Below are positions 7,132-9,117 of a stretch of 9,117 nucleotides of DNA, piece by piece. The notes below the pieces were generated by a model, which ran no database searches, was not told where the DNA came from, and saw only the letters and a program-made list of their open reading frames with translations. The position numbers and the translations under genes are program-made. The stretch spans positions 1 through 9,117 of the forward strand of contig JAHHSR010000056.1 in assembly GCA_020025075.1 (NCBI GenBank), read 5' to 3'. Numbering within the stretch: the first letter of the stretch is position 1; each line of letters starts with the position of its first letter. This DNA is from Pectinatus sp. GTDB taxonomy: Bacteria > Bacillota > Negativicutes > Selenomonadales > Selenomonadaceae.

Positions 7132-7298
7132 TTTATCACCTTTTCCATATAGATTAGGCAAAATCGGCTTAGCTTTTTCGGATATTTATTGCGGTATCTT
7201 TCTTCTTTGTGCCGTGGCAAAAGTGCCTAAGCCCCCCTCCACGCACCGACAATTCTTGTGCAAAAATATTTCTTTAACCGTAACTTTTGTTTGCCATT

Positions 7299-8465
7299 TT
7301 AGCCCAGCATATTGCCGTCTTTAATCTTCTGCACGGCACGCTGCAGCACTTCTGCATCTTGAACAAGTGCCATGCGGACATATCCTTCGCCCGAAGGACC
7401 AAAAGCGCTGCCCGGGGTAACCAGGACACCAGTCTTTTTTACCAATTCCATGGCAAAATCTTCAGACTTATGGTAGCCTTTTGGCAAAGGAGCCCAGACA
7501 AACATCGTCCCTTCCGGCTTTTTCATCTGCCAACCAATCGAGATGAGGCCATCACAGAGAACATCGCGGCGCTTTTGATAGGCCGCCCGCGTTATTGCCA
7601 CTGAGGATTGGTCACCGGAGATAGCCTCTATTGCCGCCTCTTGAATGGGAATGAACATGCCGTAGTCGAGATTTGATTTTAGGGCCTTCAGACGGCCGAC
7701 AACTTCCTTATTGCCGACACAAAAACCAATGCGCGCCCCGGCAAGCCCATATGTTTTAGAAAGTGAATTGAATTCTACCCCTACATCCTTAGCACCTGCA
7801 AAACGCAAGAAGCTGCCTCCCTTTTTGCCGTCAAAGACCAGGTCGCTATATGCGTTATCATGTAAGACAATAATATCATATTTTTTAGCAAAGGCAATGA
7901 CTTCTTCATAAAAACTATCAGGCGCCAAGGCCGTCGTCGGATTGTTGGGATAGGATACTATCATGAACTTTGCCCGTTTAGCAACATCTTCCGGTATATC
8001 GGACAGCTTTATCACATAGCCGTTTTCTTTTTTTTGCGGCATGTAATAAATTTCTGCCCCTGCAAGGCGCGGCCCATCAGCAAAAATCGGGTAGCAGGGG
8101 TCTGGCACAAGCATTGTATCACCTTCATCAATAATGCACAGCGAAATATGTGCAAGGCCATCTTGCGAACCTAAAAGAGAGCACACTTCCGTCTTGGGGT
8201 CAAGCTCTACACCATAACGCGTCTTATACCAGCGGCACACGGCAGCCGTGAGGCGTTCCTGGTCACCTAAAGCATAGACATAATTTTTCGGATTTACTGC
8301 CGCATCGGCAATGGCCTGCATAACTTTTTGGGAAGGCGGTATATTCGGCGCACCGATAGAAAGGTCTATAACTTCTTCCCCTTTTTCCAGCTTACTGCGC
8401 TTTACTGCGGCAAGGCGAGCAAAAACGCCTTCGCCAAATTGTTCCATTCTCTTTGCAAACTTCAT
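7299..8465 (-). CDS. PLP-dependent class I/II aminotransferase (DapL/AlaC-like)
   Basis: Fold-type I aminotransferase of 388 residues, a normal full length. Expected residues are present: Asn175 in SYPNNPTTA, Asp203 and Tyr206 in LHDNAYSDL, Lys237 in NSLSKTYGLAGARIGF that binds PLP, Arg245 for the phosphate, and Arg364 in YVRMAL for the substrate carboxylate. The VFDG, GAKDVGVEF and KSNLDYGMFIPIQ stretches place it near LL-diaminopimelate aminotransferases and AlaC-type alanine transaminases. Sequence alone does not let me choose between lysine/cell-wall biosynthesis and alanine metabolism. The ATG is preceded by AAAGGGGG at a good distance, and a consensus promoter lies about 70 bases upstream. 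The next gene on this strand starts 167 bases downstream and may be read through. Confidence 0.92.
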   Translation of the reverse strand: MKFAKRMEQFGEGVFARLAAVKRSKLEKGEEVIDLSIGAPNIPPSQKVMQAIADAAVNPKNYVYALGDQERLTAAVCRWYKTRYGVELDPKTEVCSLLGSQDGLAHISLCIIDEGDTMLVPDPCYPIFADGPRLAGAEIYYMPQKKENGYVIKLSDIPEDVAKRAKFMIVSYPNNPTTALAPDSFYEEVIAFAKKYDIIVLHDNAYSDLVFDGKKGGSFLRFAGAKDVGVEFNSLSKTYGLAGARIGFCVGNKEVVGRLKALKSNLDYGMFIPIQEAAIEAISGDQSSVAITRAAYQKRRDVLCDGLISIGWQMKKPEGTMFVWAPLPKGYHKSEDFAMELVKKTGVLVTPGSAFGPSGEGYVRMALVQDAEVLQRAVQKIKDGNMLG

Positions 8466-8534
8466 GATACATCCCCCTTTAATGGATAGAACCTAAAGTT
8501 AAAAATAACAGAATTATTAGAAAATACCATATTC

Positions 8535-8563
8535 ATTATATTTTCTTCCCACCTATTTGTCAA
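8535..8563 (-). promoter_or_regulatory. Consensus promoter for the aminotransferase gene
   Basis: On the minus strand TTGACA (8558-8563), a 17-base spacer and TATAAT (8535-8540) match the sigma-A consensus at all 12 positions. The predicted start is near 8528, giving a leader of about 63 bases with no obvious riboswitch or attenuator. This suggests strong, probably constitutive transcription. Confidence 0.85.
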
Positions 8564-8585
8564 TTGAGACCTGAAAGAGTAAATA

Positions 8586-8605
8586 TTTATTTTATGATAA
8601 ATAAA
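8586..8605. repeat. AT-rich inverted repeat in the divergent intergenic region
   Basis: TTTATTT (8586-8592) and AAATAAA (8599-8605) are perfect 7-bp arms around TATGAT. It lies 22 bases upstream of the aminotransferase -35 box. It could be an activator or repressor site, but the composition makes chance plausible. Confidence 0.3.
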
Positions 8606-8651
8606 CACGTGCCTAAAAAAATTTTCCTACTATTTCCTCCTTAATTGCTAA

Positions 8652-8669
8652 AGCGTTTATATTTACGCT
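8652..8669. repeat. Inverted repeat AGCGT-N8-ACGCT
   Basis: AGCGT (8652-8656) and ACGCT (8665-8669) are perfect 5-bp arms 18 bases long overall. The arms are G/C-containing islands in otherwise very AT-rich DNA, which makes the match more notable than its length suggests. The site lies roughly in the middle of the 380-base gap 8466-8845. Apart from this dyad, the one at 8586-8605 and the two promoters, I see no gene, RNA or terminator in that gap. Confidence 0.3.
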
Positions 8670-8778
8670 CCAATGTGCCAAAAATTAATATACTGTAAGC
8701 TCAATCAATATTAAACATCTGTTTTTTTGTTAATTTTTTACTATATCATAATAAAAGAACGTACATTAGCGCATTTTG

Positions 8779-8807
8779 TTGACTAAATAATTTCTCCATT
8801 ATACAAT
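8779..8807 (+). promoter_or_regulatory. Promoter for the secreted-protein gene
   Basis: TTGACT (8779-8784), a 17-base spacer and TACAAT (8802-8807) match the sigma-A consensus at 10 of 12 positions. The predicted start is near 8814, about 32 bases before the TTG start codon. Confidence 0.65.
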
Positions 8808-8845
8808 TAATACTGCAAATAATGTTATAGAAGGATGTGTGATTT

Positions 8846-9117
8846 TTGCGTAAGTTTCAGAAAAAACAATATGAGCGCTTAATCGGCCTCTCGCTTGGCG
8901 GCGCTCTTTCCTTGACAGGGCTCACGGCCCTGCCACTGCCTTATGCGGCACCTATTGTTCAGGCCGCAACACCTAATTTGAGCGCATACCAAAACGTGCG
9001 CTCCATCAGCGTATCTTGTGAAAATAATAATACGTGGACTATTTCTTCCCATTCTGCCTCTCCCCTGAACCTCCCACGACTAAAGTCGCGGGGTTCTTGC
9101 TTCATTGACCAATGCTT
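8846..9117 (+). CDS. Secreted protein of unknown function, N-terminal part; runs into an IS-type end
   Basis: The frame opens at TTG 8846-8848, with GAAGGA (8830-8835) ten bases upstream and a promoter before that. There is no in-frame ATG nearby. The first 41 residues form a long signal peptide: basic residues up to Arg11, a hydrophobic core rich in Leu, Gly and Ala, and a likely cleavage after Ala40 or Ala41 (VQAA before TPNL). After it come only about 32 host-encoded residues. From 9066 the frame enters the IS200/IS605-like end and stays open to the edge of the window. The last 17 or so codons are therefore element sequence, and the native protein is cut at about residue 73. I do not recognise the mature part; surface or cell-wall proteins are common with such leaders. 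Confidence 0.6.
   Translation, partial: MRKFQKKQYERLIGLSLGGALSLTGLTALPLPYAAPIVQAATPNLSAYQNVRSISVSCENNNTWTISSHSASPLNLPRLKSRGSCFIDQC
9066..9117 (-). mobile_element. Right end of a second IS200/IS605-like element, partial, inverted
   Basis: Read on the minus strand, the sequence ends in GGGAGGTTCA at 9066, exactly like the element at 1-52. The hairpin pairs 9077-9080 with 9085-9088 (CGAC/GTCG), 9073-9075 with 9090-9092 (CCC/GGG) past an A-C mismatch, and an outer GAAC (9067-9070) with GTTC (9093-9096) across a two-base bulge (9071-9072). The stem sequence differs from the left copy but the shape is the same. TnpB or transposase genes would lie right of the window. The boundary is placed between 9065 and 9066, where the two copies stop matching. 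Confidence 0.72.

Noticed and set aside
7132..7161. TTG start for the FrhB-like gene ten codons upstream
   Set aside because: The added codons contain the AAGGTG ribosome binding site of the ATG at 7131, and that ATG puts the first ferredoxin motif at the usual distance.
7132..7298. Inverted repeats (TTAGGCA 7154-7160 with TGCCTAA 7224-7230, and GGCTTAG 7166-7172 with CTAAGCC 7227-7233) and a possible GTG-started leader peptide
   Set aside because: The arms are short, the two pairings compete, the loops are over 50 bases, and no clean terminator or good ribosome binding site goes with them.
8727..8752. TTGTTA with CATAAT or TATCAT as a second promoter for the secreted-protein gene
   Set aside because: Spacers of 14 and 11 bases are too short; the promoter at 8779-8807 is better.

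Overview
The window looks like a chromosomal segment of an anaerobic, moderate-GC Firmicute. A member of the Negativicutes is my best guess. This is an inference from the SUF gene order C-B-D-S-U, the SufU-type scaffold or transferase, the energy-coupling-factor ATPase and the codon style; no rRNA or other marker is present. Both ends of the window lie inside related IS200/IS605-type (TnpB-associated) right ends that point inward. This pattern is common where an assembly breaks at repeats, so the window may be a whole contig.

Layout from left to right. Positions 1-52 are the hairpin end of an IS200/IS605-like element. Positions 50-886 (minus) encode an EcfA1-type ATPase whose stop codon lies in that element end. 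Positions 887-1072 are a compact divergent control region. It holds a minus-strand promoter for ecfA1, a plus-strand promoter for suf, a Fur-like dyad between them, and a 26-bp all-A/T palindrome over the suf -10 box and transcription start. Positions 1073-5943 (plus) are a five-gene SUF operon, sufC-sufB-sufD-sufS-sufU, in which every junction overlaps. A strong hairpin with T-runs on both strands (5971-6007) ends it and probably serves the convergent genes too. Positions 6044-7131 (minus) are a frameshifted gene for an FrhB-like ferredoxin/flavoprotein. Positions 7299-8465 (minus) encode a class I/II aminotransferase of the DapL/AlaC type behind a consensus promoter. Positions 8466-8845 are a 380-base AT-rich divergent intergenic region. 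From 8846 (plus) a secreted protein begins and runs into the second IS-type end at 9066-9117.

How it works together: the SUF operon is a complete minimal Fe-S assembly machine. SufS takes sulfur from cysteine, SufU accepts it, and the SufB-SufC2-SufD complex builds the cluster using ATP. Its overlapping junctions suggest tight translational coupling. The other genes are not obviously linked to it.

I do not see a clearly undescribed system. The items most worth a second look are the pair of inward-facing IS/omega-RNA-like ends that disrupt or trim host genes, the palindrome at the suf promoter, the extra cysteines beside the sulfur-transfer sites of SufS and SufU, and the frameshifted ferredoxin-like gene.
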